Shown here in pieces: positions 53,820 to 63,679 of a stretch of 64,000 nucleotides of DNA (the first letter of the stretch is position 1; each line of letters starts with the position of its first letter). The stretch lies in assembly GCF_003931915.1 (NCBI RefSeq), contig NZ_RSAA01000020.1, positions 62,001-126,000 on the forward strand, given 5' to 3'. Made by a program: the position numbers and the translations under genes. The notes beneath the pieces are model-generated. The model saw only the letters and a list, made by a program, of their open reading frames with translations, did not search any database and was not told where the DNA came from. This DNA is from Saccharopolyspora rhizosphaerae. Its GTDB lineage: Bacteria > Actinomycetota > Actinomycetes > Mycobacteriales > Pseudonocardiaceae.

Positions 53820-54646
53820 ACGGCCGGTTCGGCTGGGGCACAGCACTTCTGACCCTCGCGACGATCGGGTTGGCGGCGCTGTGGTCGCTGCCCTTCGTGT
53901 GGACCCTGCTGACCTCGCTCAAACCCGAGTCGGAGACGACCGAGGTGCCGCTGCGCTGGCTGCCCAGCGAGTTCACCACCGAGGCCTACCGCAGCGTGCT
54001 GGCCACGGACGACATCTGGACCTGGCTGATCAACAGCGTGTTCACCGCCAGTGCGGTGACGGTGCTGGTGGTGCTGCTGTCGAGCATGGCCGCCTACGGG
54101 TTCTCGCGCACGGAGTTCCGCGGCCGCACGGCGCTGTTCGGAGTGGTCGTCGCGGGGGTGCTGGTCCCCACCGAGGTCCTGATCGTGCCGCTGTTCCAGG
54201 AGATGGTGTTCCTGGGCATGGTGGACACGCCGTGGGGCGTGATCCTCCCGCAAGTGGTGCTGCCCGCGATGGTGTTCATCCTCAAGGTCTTCTTCGACGG
54301 CGTGCCGCGTGAGCTCGAGGAGGCCGCCATCGTCGACGGGGCGAGCCAGTGGCGGATCTACTGGCGCATCGTCATGCCGCTCTCGCGCCCGGTGCTGGCC
54401 GCCGTCGCGATCTTCACCTTCATCACGACGTGGAACAACTTCCTCTGGCCGTTCATCGTCACCGCCGACCCGAACTCGATGACGCTGCCCGTCGGCCTGG
54501 CCACGGTCCAGGGCAGTTACGGCGTCCGCTACGCCGAGGTGATGGCAACCGTGGTCATCGCGGGACTTCCGCTGCTGCTGCTGTTCGTGCTGTTCCAACG
54601 CCAGATCGTGCGCGGCATCGCGCACACCGGTCTGGCGGGGAGGTAG
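53816..54646 (+). CDS. ABC sugar permease (MalG type)
   Basis: 276 residues, six helices. EAA loop PRELEEAAIVDGASQWRIYWRIVMPLSRP. N-terminus with LWSLPFVWTLLTSLKPESE, typical of MalG. Overlaps the preceding permease (ATGA). With the binding protein it forms an importer that must borrow an ATPase from elsewhere, as sugar importers of actinomycetes often do with the shared MsiK protein. Confidence 0.92.
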   Translation: MNGRFGWGTALLTLATIGLAALWSLPFVWTLLTSLKPESETTEVPLRWLPSEFTTEAYRSVLATDDIWTWLINSVFTASAVTVLVVLLSSMAAYGFSRTEFRGRTALFGVVVAGVLVPTEVLIVPLFQEMVFLGMVDTPWGVILPQVVLPAMVFILKVFFDGVPRELEEAAIVDGASQWRIYWRIVMPLSRPVLAAVAIFTFITTWNNFLWPFIVTADPNSMTLPVGLATVQGSYGVRYAEVMATVVIAGLPLLLLFVLFQRQIVRGIAHTGLAGR

Positions 54647-54660
54647 GGAGGAACTGGGAG

Positions 54661-56175
54661 ATGACCCACGGCGAGACCGCGCGGGCGAGCCTGACGATCG
54701 ACCCGGCCTTCGAGGTCGGCGAGACCAACCCGCGGTTGTTCGGCTCGTTCGTCGAGCACTTGGGCCGCTGCGTGCACACCGGCATCCACGAGCCAGGACA
54801 CCCCACAGCTCGGGAGGACGGTCTGCGGCAGGACGTGCTCGACCTGGTGCGCGAGCTCGGTGTGACGCTGGTGCGCTACCCAGGAGGCAACTTCGTCTCG
54901 GGCTACCGCTGGGAGGACGGGGTCGGCCCGGTCGAGCAACGACCGCGGCGGCTGGACCCGGCCTGGCGTTCTGTGGAGACGAACGAGTTCGGGCTCAACG
55001 AGTTCATGCGCTTCGTCGAGGTCGCCGGTGTGGAACCGATGATGGCGCTGAACCTGGGCACGCGCGGCCCGCAGGAAGCGCGGGAGCTCTTGGAGTACTG
55101 CAACCACCCCGGCGGCACCACCTGGTCGGACCTGCGGCGTTCGCACGGTCACGACACCCCGCACGGGATCCGCTCCTGGTGCTTGGGCAACGAGCTCGAC
55201 GGTCCGTGGCAGATGGGCCACAAGACCGCTGAGGAGTACGGGCGGGTCGCCGCCGAGACCGCCCGCGTGATGCGGATGGTCGATCCCGGCGTGCAGTTGG
55301 TGGCGTGCGGCAGCTCGAACTCGGCCATGCCGACGTTCGCCGCGTGGGAGCACACCGTGCTGGAGCACACCTACGAGCACGTCGACCACATCTCCTGCCA
55401 CGCCTACTACGAGGAGACCGACGGTGACGTCGACAGCTTCCTGGCCTCGGCGGAGGACATGGAGCACTTCATCGACTCCGTCGTGGCGACCTGCGACCAC
55501 GTGCGTGCCAAGCTGCGCCACCCGAAGCGGGTCGAGGTGTCGTTCGACGAGTGGAACGTCTGGTACCGGCGGCTGCGCGACCCCGCCACGGAACCGGCCT
55601 GGGAGGTGGCACCGCGGCTGCTGGAGGACAACTACACGCTCACCGACGCCGTGGTGGTGGGCAGTCTGCTGATCACGCTGCTGCGGCACTGCGACCGGGT
55701 CACGGCGGCGTGCCTGGCCCAGCTGGTGAACGTCATCGCACCGATCATGACCGAACCCGGCGGACCGGCGTGGCGGCAGACCACGTTCTACCCCTTCGCC
55801 GACGCCGCTCGGCACGGGCACGGCCGGGTGTTGCGCGTCGAGCCGCGATCGACCAGGCACGACACCGCCCAGTACGGCGAGGTCGACCTGCTGCACGCCA
55901 CCGCGGTCCAGCAGGACGAGGACACCGTGGCGGTGTTCGCGGTCAACCGCAGCACGGACCGGCCGCTGGACCTGGTCGCCGACGTCCGCGCGGCCGGCAG
56001 CACGCGCGTCGTGGAGCACCGGGTGCTCGCCGACCCGGACCGGCACGCCCGCAACACGCTCGCCGAGCCCGACCGCGTCCGACCCCGCCGGCTCGACGGC
56101 GCGGCGGTCGAGAGCGGAACGCTCACCGCCACGCTCCCGCCGCTGTCCTGGAACGTCCTCCACCTCCGCCGGTGA
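54661..56175 (+). CDS. Alpha-L-arabinofuranosidase, GH51
   Basis: 504 residues. Family landmarks: LFGSFVEHLGRCVHTGIHEP, VRYPGGNFVSGYRWEDGVGP, acid/base Glu178 in CLGNELDGPW, and nucleophile Glu297 in SFDEWNVWY. The C-terminal beta domain ends at LPPLSWNVLHLRR. It cleaves non-reducing alpha-L-arabinofuranosyl residues and has no signal peptide, so it should act in the cytoplasm on oligosaccharides brought in by the transporter just upstream. GGGAG and GGAGG precede the ATG at 54661. Confidence 0.93.
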   Translation: MTHGETARASLTIDPAFEVGETNPRLFGSFVEHLGRCVHTGIHEPGHPTAREDGLRQDVLDLVRELGVTLVRYPGGNFVSGYRWEDGVGPVEQRPRRLDPAWRSVETNEFGLNEFMRFVEVAGVEPMMALNLGTRGPQEARELLEYCNHPGGTTWSDLRRSHGHDTPHGIRSWCLGNELDGPWQMGHKTAEEYGRVAAETARVMRMVDPGVQLVACGSSNSAMPTFAAWEHTVLEHTYEHVDHISCHAYYEETDGDVDSFLASAEDMEHFIDSVVATCDHVRAKLRHPKRVEVSFDEWNVWYRRLRDPATEPAWEVAPRLLEDNYTLTDAVVVGSLLITLLRHCDRVTAACLAQLVNVIAPIMTEPGGPAWRQTTFYPFADAARHGHGRVLRVEPRSTRHDTAQYGEVDLLHATAVQQDEDTVAVFAVNRSTDRPLDLVADVRAAGSTRVVEHRVLADPDRHARNTLAEPDRVRPRRLDGAAVESGTLTATLPPLSWNVLHLRR

Positions 56176-56242
56176 ACCCGGCGGGGAACCACCTGACCCC
56201 GCCGTTCGCCGGTCCCGCGAAGACGCCCTTCCGTGGATCCGG

Positions 56243-58180
56243 TCAGGGGTTCGGGGTCAGGTGGAGGTGGTGGTGGGGTTGGAGGTCGACCTCGACGACT
56301 GCTCTGCCGTGGGCGTTGGAGGTGGTCTCGGGTGCGGTGGCGCCGCGGACGGTGTAGGTGGTGTTCGGCACGAGGTGGTCGTAGCCCAGGCGGTGGCGGC
56401 GTGGCGCCGTGTCCGTGCCGGGGTGCAGGACCGCGTGGTGGGAGCGGCCGTCGGTGGTGGCCGTGACGACGGTGATGTCGGGCCACGGGGCTTCGGCGAG
56501 GCGAGGCCCGGCGTGGCGGGCCGGCGTGAGGAGCATGCAGCGCCAGGCGTTCTCGTCGGTGAGCAGGCCCGTGCCGAGGACGCCGTTGGCGTGCACCGAC
56601 GCGCGGTACGGTGGCTGCTCGCCGGGCGGGTTCTCGAGGGCGCGCGCCGCCTCGCGCAGCGCGCGGAACCAGGATTCGTCGCGGCCGCGGGCCAGGAACA
56701 TGCTCCAGGCCAAGGCGTTCGCGCGGTTGGAGCCACCGCCCCAGTCCGCGTCGGTGGGGGCCGGGCTGCCCGCTCGGTCGGTGCGCGTGTAGCGGCCGGG
56801 CAGGAGCTCCTCGGCGAGCAGCAACCGCCAGGTGCGCCAGGCGAAGTCCGGGTCGAGCGGTGACAGCAGCGCAGCGATCTGCGCGGTGTTCGTGATGCCC
56901 CGGGCCGATCGGGCCGTGATGCCGAACCGGGTGGCCTGGAAGGTGCAGATGTCGCCGTCCGGTGCGGTGAACTCGGTGCGCAGCCGTTGCAGGAAGCGCG
57001 GCACGAGGGCTTCCGCGTGCCGGGTTCCGGTTGCGGTGTCGTACATCCGCAGGCCGGCCAGCGCGACGGCGTTGCAGAACGGGAACACCAGACCCGGTTC
57101 GCACGGCCACAGCACCAGCGGGCTGCGCTGGAAGTTCGCGCTGACGCGCTCGGCGATGTCGGTGTGGCTGTAGGCGAACTCGGTGTCGTCGTCCCAGCGG
57201 AACCGGAGCGCGCCGGGCTGGTCGAAGCTGTCGTCGCCGGTCGCCTGCCGGTACGCCGAGAGCATCAGCAGCAGGTACCCGGAGTACATCACGTTCGCCG
57301 GGCCGCCGATGGGATCGGGACTGCCGCGCAGCATGCCCCACCGGTTCTCCCGCCGCCAGTAGCTCCAGACGGACCTGTCGGTCATCCGCTGCACCAACGC
57401 CCGGAGCGCGTCGTCGCGGTAGCCGGTGCACGCCGGCGCGTGGGTGTGGCGGAGGGTCGCCAGCAGCAGGAAGACCGCCCAGATCCGGTAGCGCATGGCG
57501 GGCAGGAGGTATTCGTCGTCGAACCCGCCGAAACCGTTCCACTCGTGGGAGGGCTGCAGGGCAAGCGCTTCCGCCCAGCGGGCGAGGCGCGCCCGGTCGG
57601 CCTGGTCGCTCGGCACGTCGCTGCTCGGGCACCACTCGCCGCGCTCCGCGGTGTCCAAGCACCGCTGACGCTCATCGCCCAGCAGGCGGGCAGCGTGCCC
57701 CCGGCGCCGTTCGCGCAGCAGCAGCGCGGTCGGGACGCCGAGGACCGCGAGGACTTCCGCTGCCGGCACCCACTCCTGCGGCGCGTGCCCGTGCCCGTCG
57801 TGCACGGCCGCCAGCACCGCCGCCACCAGCATCGAGGTGAGGACCACCGCGGGGAGGGCGAGGTAGTCACCCTTGGTCATCGCGCGCTGCACGCCCACCC
57901 GCAACCCGGTCACGACGGCGAGCAAGACGACCAGGTGCAGCAGCACCCACAGCCACAGCTCCACCGACCACCCCGCTGCGGGCAGGGCGAAGACGACGCC
58001 GAAGCCGGGGACGAGCCCGGCCGCGCGCAACCAGTCAGGGCCGCCCAGCAGGTTCGGCAGCAGCCCGATCAGCACCAGCGCGAGGCCGAGTCCGCTCACC
58101 CGCCGCAGCCGCCGGTTCGTCAGCGGGCCCCGCAGGCCCGGCGGTCGAGGCAGAGTCGTTCCCGCGGAATCGCGCCCCAT
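56243..58180 (-). CDS. Membrane protein with a linalool dehydratase/isomerase-like domain
   Basis: 645 residues. The first ~160 contain about five hydrophobic segments (for example VSGLGLALVLIGLLP, LWLWVLLHLVVLLAVV, LPAVVLTSMLVAAVLAAV). The rest looks like the alpha/alpha barrel of linalool dehydratase/isomerase: ENRWGMLRGSPDPIG, then NVMYSGYLLLMLSAYRQATG, and PCEPGLVFPFCNAVALAGL. Cys360 and Cys369 are 9 residues apart, as are the paired catalytic cysteines of LinD from Castellaniella. The LinD histidine in MYKGHLNLM corresponds to Tyr302 here. It could isomerise or dehydrate an alcohol such as a terpenol, or the fold may be used otherwise. Convergent with the arabinofuranosidase operon; not obviously part of it. 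Confidence 0.7.
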   Translation of the reverse strand: MGRDSAGTTLPRPPGLRGPLTNRRLRRVSGLGLALVLIGLLPNLLGGPDWLRAAGLVPGFGVVFALPAAGWSVELWLWVLLHLVVLLAVVTGLRVGVQRAMTKGDYLALPAVVLTSMLVAAVLAAVHDGHGHAPQEWVPAAEVLAVLGVPTALLLRERRRGHAARLLGDERQRCLDTAERGEWCPSSDVPSDQADRARLARWAEALALQPSHEWNGFGGFDDEYLLPAMRYRIWAVFLLLATLRHTHAPACTGYRDDALRALVQRMTDRSVWSYWRRENRWGMLRGSPDPIGGPANVMYSGYLLLMLSAYRQATGDDSFDQPGALRFRWDDDTEFAYSHTDIAERVSANFQRSPLVLWPCEPGLVFPFCNAVALAGLRMYDTATGTRHAEALVPRFLQRLRTEFTAPDGDICTFQATRFGITARSARGITNTAQIAALLSPLDPDFAWRTWRLLLAEELLPGRYTRTDRAGSPAPTDADWGGGSNRANALAWSMFLARGRDESWFRALREAARALENPPGEQPPYRASVHANGVLGTGLLTDENAWRCMLLTPARHAGPRLAEAPWPDITVVTATTDGRSHHAVLHPGTDTAPRRHRLGYDHLVPNTTYTVRGATAPETTSNAHGRAVVEVDLQPHHHLHLTPNP

Positions 58181-58610
58181 CGCGTTCCCCTCCCCCAGGA
58201 GTTGCCCGGCGACCGGTTCCGAAGTGCGGGATTGACGCGATGGCCCACATGCGGCCTACTCATCGCATGTGCCCCGTTTGCGCGGCCCTCGCGGTCCCCT
58301 CACTCACGGTGGTGTGGTGGCGCTGGAGGCGGCACCGCCGAGCGCGTGAAAACGACCCCGGGACGATGCCCGTGGTCGCCCCACGCCCGGCCAGGCTCGA
58401 CGACTACGTCACCCGCTGATCGAGGCGCTCTCAGCGGTTGCGTCACCCTTGCGGGGGAGGGGTGGACATTCCGCGAAATGTCAACCTCTCTCCCGTCCAG
58501 GTGACACCGTGGCCCTGGACCGGCGTGCGGCAGGGGCGGCTCGCGGTGCCTTCGGGGCAGGTCCGCTTCGTTCTCCGTCCCGCTCCGCGTTCGGGGTTCT
58601 TCGACGGGCC
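58181..58610. other. Intergenic region with a long stem-loop
   Basis: 430 nt between two leftward genes with no credible gene. The notable element is the 64-nt inverted repeat at 58442-58505. The promoter of the LinD-like gene should lie near 58200-58300; no clear boxes found. Confidence 0.5.
58442..58505. terminator. Long stem-loop downstream of dgdA
   Basis: Nested inverted repeats: GTCACC...GGTGAC, CGGGGGAG...CTCTCCCG, GGT...ACC and GACATT...AATGTC around CCGCGA. It begins 105 nt past the dgdA stop. A terminator or a processed RNA structure are both possible. Confidence 0.5.
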
Positions 58611-59912
<1,302 letters not shown>

Positions 59913-59974
59913 CTACGGCAGGAGCGGCGTGTGGTGGCGGCCCGCCCAGGACCGCCACCTCACGCCAGCGCGGA

Positions 59975-61132
59975 TCAGGGTTCGACGGGTTGGTCGTAGA
60001 CGGAGAAGCGGAAGTAGGTGCCGACGTCGGCCGGTGCGCCCGGAGCCGTCGTGCGGTAGGCGAGCAGGTCCTGCAAGCCCGTCGTGGCCGCCAGCGGTTC
60101 CGGTGCGAGCGCCTCGACCACGTCGAGGTAGGCCTGCGGGTCGAGGCCCTCCTGCCGCATGAGTCCGGCCGTGCGCTCGGCGGCTTCCTCATCGGAGGCG
60201 GTGTTGCCCGTCAACCGCAGGTACAGGTTGGCCTCCTCCGGTTGCGGCGCTCCCGCCCGGAAGGCGAGGCAGACCATGGGTTCCTCACCTTCGGCCTTGT
60301 CCTGCCCGTTGTAGAGCGACCGCCAGACGCGTTCGGCCCTCGCCGGGTCGTGCCCCGCCGCCAACGAGGCGACGGAGTCCAGGTCCTCCCAGGAGCGACC
60401 GGTGATGCGGAAGTACACCTTGACCCGCGCCCGCTCCGAACCCACCAGGTCGAGCGCGACGAACTCGATCTCGTTCCCGCGGTCCGCCATCTCGGGCATC
60501 GTCGCCCGCACCGAGGACCAGGACCGGCCGAGCCCGAGCCGTTCCACCGCTTCCGTGGTGGTGTCCAGGACTGCGGCCGGGTCGGTGCTCCTCGCCTGCG
60601 GGTTGAAGTAGGCCTTGTACCGCGTGGCTTCACCGGGTCGCCAGGCCAGCGAATGCCAGATGGTGGGACGGTTCACCCGCGGGTCCTCGCTCGCGAAGAG
60701 GTCTTCCACGAGGCGGTAGCGGTGCAGGTCCACGCCGTCGCGATCCGCCAACCTGTCGGTCAGCTCCCGGCCTGCGGCTTGGCAACCCGCCGGTGTCGCG
60801 TCCTCTCCGAACGATTCGAAGAGGACGCGGAGTTCTGGGCGGTGCGATCGCCAGCTGAGTGACATCTCGGCCGGAAAACCGTCCGCGGAAACAAAAGAGG
60901 GAACCTCCGGACAAGAGCCGATCGGGTGATCACCCCACGGGCTCAACGACACACTGAGTTCTGTGATGAGGGTCTCCACTTCGGAGGGCGAGAACCCGAG
61001 GTGTTCGGCTGCGGTTCGGTACTGGCTGGTCAGGAACTGTGTGAATGAGACTTCGTGAACGGGGAACACTCCCCACCGGCGTGGCGACGGCGAGATCTCC
61101 TGTGAACTGTGCACTACCCCGACCTTCCGCAT
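59975..61132 (-). CDS. DMATS-type aromatic (indole) prenyltransferase
   Basis: 385 residues. The repeated ABBA strands bear the lysine/arginine and tyrosine pattern that clamps the diphosphate: PELRVLFESFGED, ATRYKAYFNPQA, ARVKVYFRITG, EEANLYLRLTG and GTYFRFSVYD. WHSLAW and the N-terminal FLTSQYRTAAEHLG segment also fit bacterial tryptophan prenyltransferases. It would transfer dimethylallyl to the ring of tryptophan or an indole. Start uncertain: ATG 61132 (AAGAG 8 nt upstream) or GTG 61156 (GAAAGG 4 nt upstream). Divergent from a flavin monooxygenase, the same pair of families that in Streptomyces coelicolor makes 5-dimethylallylindole-3-acetonitrile. Confidence 0.83.
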   Translation of the reverse strand: MRKVGVVHSSQEISPSPRRWGVFPVHEVSFTQFLTSQYRTAAEHLGFSPSEVETLITELSVSLSPWGDHPIGSCPEVPSFVSADGFPAEMSLSWRSHRPELRVLFESFGEDATPAGCQAAGRELTDRLADRDGVDLHRYRLVEDLFASEDPRVNRPTIWHSLAWRPGEATRYKAYFNPQARSTDPAAVLDTTTEAVERLGLGRSWSSVRATMPEMADRGNEIEFVALDLVGSERARVKVYFRITGRSWEDLDSVASLAAGHDPARAERVWRSLYNGQDKAEGEEPMVCLAFRAGAPQPEEANLYLRLTGNTASDEEAAERTAGLMRQEGLDPQAYLDVVEALAPEPLAATTGLQDLLAYRTTAPGAPADVGTYFRFSVYDQPVEP

Positions 61133-61232
61133 CGCGGCTACTCTTGATCTCGGCACGGCGCCTTTCAACGACACCTGCACGATCTCATCCGAACTCCGAA
61201 TTGTGAATGGCCCGAACCTGGGAGGGGTGCGA

Positions 61233-62690
61233 ATGGGCACTGTGGACGAAGGCGACGGAAATCCACCTCACCAGTCGAATTCCCGTGATGTGTGCGTGAT
61301 CGGGGCCGGAATTTCCGGACTTGCCGTGATGCGCTCGCTCCGGCGCCGCGGAATTGATTTCGTCTGCTTGGAACGGGACGACGCGGTCGGTGGCGTGTGG
61401 AACTTCAGCACGTCCCGGTCGCAGCGCACGCACCCCGCCTACGAGTCCCTGCACCTCAACACCTCCAGCAAGGTCACCGGCTTCACCGGGTTCCCGGTCC
61501 CCGAGGAGTTCCCCCGGTACCCCCGCCACGACCACTTCGCCTCCTACCTGCGCAGCTTCGCCGAAGCGCACGACCTGCCCGGCCGGATCGAGTTCGGCAC
61601 CACCGTCCACGACGTGGAACCCGCTCCGGGTGGGGGCTGGTCGGTCACCAGCGCCGATGCGCGAGGGTCCGTGCGCACCAGGCACTTCCGCGAGGTCGTG
61701 GTGGCCTCGGGCTACCACTCGACGCCGCGGTTGCCTGAGCCGGAGGCCCCGGGTTCGGAAGATTTCCGGGGCAGGCGGTTGCATTCCGCCGATTACACCG
61801 ATCCGGGGCCCTTCCGCGGGAAGAAGGTCGCCGTGGTCGGGTTCGGGAACTCCGCCTGCGACATCGCCGTCGAACTGTCCCGGGTGGCCGCGAAGACGGT
61901 CCTGTCGGTCCGCCGGGGTGCGCACGTGGTGCCCAAGACCCTGATGGGCTTGCCGATCGACGAGATCGCCCAGAGCCGCTGGTGGTCGTTCCTGCCGTTC
62001 CGGGTGCAGCGCAGGCTCATCGAGGTGCTGCTGCACCTCTCGCGCGGACGCATCGCCGACTACGGCCTGCCGGAACCCGATCACCGGGTGATGGAGGCTC
62101 CCATCACCATCTCCGACGAACTGCTCAGCCGCCTCGCGCACGGCGCGATCGCCGTCAAGCCGGCTGTCGAGGAGCTCACGGCCGGTGGTGTCGCGTTCCG
62201 CGACGGCAGCGCGGAGGACGCTGACGCGGTCATCTTCTGCACCGGCTACGACATGGAGCTTCCGCTGCCCGAGGACGTCGCCCTCGACGCGGAGGGGCGC
62301 CTCGCGCTGTACCAGCGGATCGTGCCGCTCGGCCACCAGGGCTTGTACTTGGCCGGATTCCTGCGCCCGGTCGGCGCGCTCACCCGGCTCGCCGAGCTCC
62401 AGGCCGAGTGGATCGGCGACCTCGTCTGCGGGGACGCCACGCTGCCCGCGGAGCACGAGATGGCCGCCGAGGTGAACCGCCACCTCGAGCGGACCGCCCA
62501 GCGCTTCGGCGTCGAACGGCCCGAGGACGCGCTCAACATCGACGTCCCCGTGTACGTGCGGTCGCTCCAGCGAGAACGCCGACGCGGCCGGAACCGGCCG
62601 GCCGCGACCTCCCGAAGCCATGTCGAGAACGTGGGCAACGGCATCACCGGGCTGCGCAGACCACCCGCCGAGTGGCCGTCCGCGTCGTGA
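61233..62690 (+). CDS. Flavin-containing monooxygenase
   Basis: 485 residues, class B FMO. FAD motif GAGISG (24-29) and GGVWNFS (53-59). The FMO fingerprint FRGRRLHSADY (178-188) fits FxGxxxHxxxY. NADPH motif GFGNSACD (203-210), then VIFCTGYDMELP. It N-oxygenates amines using NADPH and O2. GGAGG lies 7 nt before the ATG at 61233. Divergent from the indole prenyltransferase with 100 nt between starts, so the likely substrate is prenylated tryptophan, whose N-hydroxylation and decarboxylation give an aldoxime or nitrile. That assignment rests on analogy. Confidence 0.9.
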   Translation: MGTVDEGDGNPPHQSNSRDVCVIGAGISGLAVMRSLRRRGIDFVCLERDDAVGGVWNFSTSRSQRTHPAYESLHLNTSSKVTGFTGFPVPEEFPRYPRHDHFASYLRSFAEAHDLPGRIEFGTTVHDVEPAPGGGWSVTSADARGSVRTRHFREVVVASGYHSTPRLPEPEAPGSEDFRGRRLHSADYTDPGPFRGKKVAVVGFGNSACDIAVELSRVAAKTVLSVRRGAHVVPKTLMGLPIDEIAQSRWWSFLPFRVQRRLIEVLLHLSRGRIADYGLPEPDHRVMEAPITISDELLSRLAHGAIAVKPAVEELTAGGVAFRDGSAEDADAVIFCTGYDMELPLPEDVALDAEGRLALYQRIVPLGHQGLYLAGFLRPVGALTRLAELQAEWIGDLVCGDATLPAEHEMAAEVNRHLERTAQRFGVERPEDALNIDVPVYVRSLQRERRRGRNRPAATSRSHVENVGNGITGLRRPPAEWPSAS

Positions 62691-62709
62691 CCGGGCGGCG
62701 GGCGGCCGC

Positions 62710-63318
62710 TCACACGCCGGAGGTGGCCCGCCCTCGCCCGGCCGCCGCGTCCGCGGCGGCGGTGCCGATGACGTGCTCCAGCAGCCGGGCCAGGACGTCC
62801 TTGACGTCGGCTCGGCGCCGGGCGTCGAAGTTCATCACCGGCACCTTGGCGGTGTCGAGCTGCAGGGCGTTGGCGACGTCCTCCGGCGCGTAGCGCTGCG
62901 TGCCGTCGAACTCGTTGACCGCGACCACGTAGGGGATCCTGCGGTCCTCGTAGAAGTCCAGGCTGGAGAAGCAGTCGTCGAGACGGCGGGTGTCGGCCAC
63001 GACCACGGCTCCGAACGCGCCGTGGGTGTGGTCGTCCCACACCGACCAGAACCGGGACTGGCCGGGCATCCCGAACAGGAACAGCGGCGTGCCGTTGCTC
63101 AGGTTGATCCGGCCGAAGTCGATGCTGACCGTGGTGGTCGTCTTCTCCGGGACACCGGTGAGGGCGTCCACCCCGGCGCTGGCGCCGGTGATGGGCTCGT
63201 CGGTCAGCCGCACGTACCGGTCCGGGTCGGCCACGCTCTTGATCAGGGTGGTCTTGCCGCAGCCGTACCCGCCCGCGATGACGAGCTTGACCGGCGGCCG
63301 CTCAAAGCTGCTTGACAC
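62710..63318 (-). CDS. cvnD: Conservon small GTPase (CvnD-like)
   Basis: 202 residues. Walker A GGYGCGKTTL (16-25), DEPITGASAGVD (switch I region), LFLFGMPGQSRFW (switch II) and AVNEFDG (base recognition). These are the Ras-like GTPases found only in actinobacterial conservons, which relay signals from a membrane histidine kinase. The GTG at 63318 lies inside the 3' end of the DUF742 gene (17-nt overlap), with AGGGGG 9 nt upstream. Confidence 0.92.
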   Translation of the reverse strand: MSSSFERPPVKLVIAGGYGCGKTTLIKSVADPDRYVRLTDEPITGASAGVDALTGVPEKTTTTVSIDFGRINLSNGTPLFLFGMPGQSRFWSVWDDHTHGAFGAVVVADTRRLDDCFSSLDFYEDRRIPYVVAVNEFDGTQRYAPEDVANALQLDTAKVPVMNFDARRRADVKDVLARLLEHVIGTAAADAAAGRGRATSGV

Positions 63319-63676
63319 TGTCCAGAACCCCCTGCAGGTATTCCAGTGTTGCGTCGGAAACGGTGTCCCCCGAGGCGCTCGCGCCGTCGAGGGTGAGGAC
63401 TCCCCGCCGCAGCAACGCACCCACCAGAGCGCGAGCCGTCAGCACCGGGGTTCCTAGGCTCCCCGCGACCTCTGCTATGGCCACCGGGTTCTTCGCCAGC
63501 TCCAGAGCGGCGCTGTCGGCCATCGAGAGGTCGTCGGCGGACGCGCTCCCCGGCTTGGCGACCACCTGCGTGGCCAGGTCCAGGTCCAGGTCGGACTTCT
63601 CCGGGGCGCCGGCGACGACGAAGGGGCGGACACCTGCTCCGGGGTCTTCCGCGTGGACGTTCTGCTGGTCTGCCAT
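63302..63676 (-). CDS. cvnC: Conservon DUF742 protein (CvnC-like)
   Basis: 124 residues, recognised as DUF742 from VRPFVVAG near the start, LDLATQVV, and the winged-helix-like middle (ALELAKNPVAIAEVAGSLGTPVLTARALVG in two pieces) ending in LEYLQGVLDSVKQL. The domain probably links the roadblock protein to the GTPase. Starts 4 nt after the roadblock stop. Confidence 0.92.
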   Translation of the reverse strand: MADQQNVHAEDPGAGVRPFVVAGAPEKSDLDLDLATQVVAKPGSASADDLSMADSAALELAKNPVAIAEVAGSLGTPVLTARALVGALLRRGVLTLDGASASGDTVSDATLEYLQGVLDSVKQL

Positions 63677-63679
63677 CGG

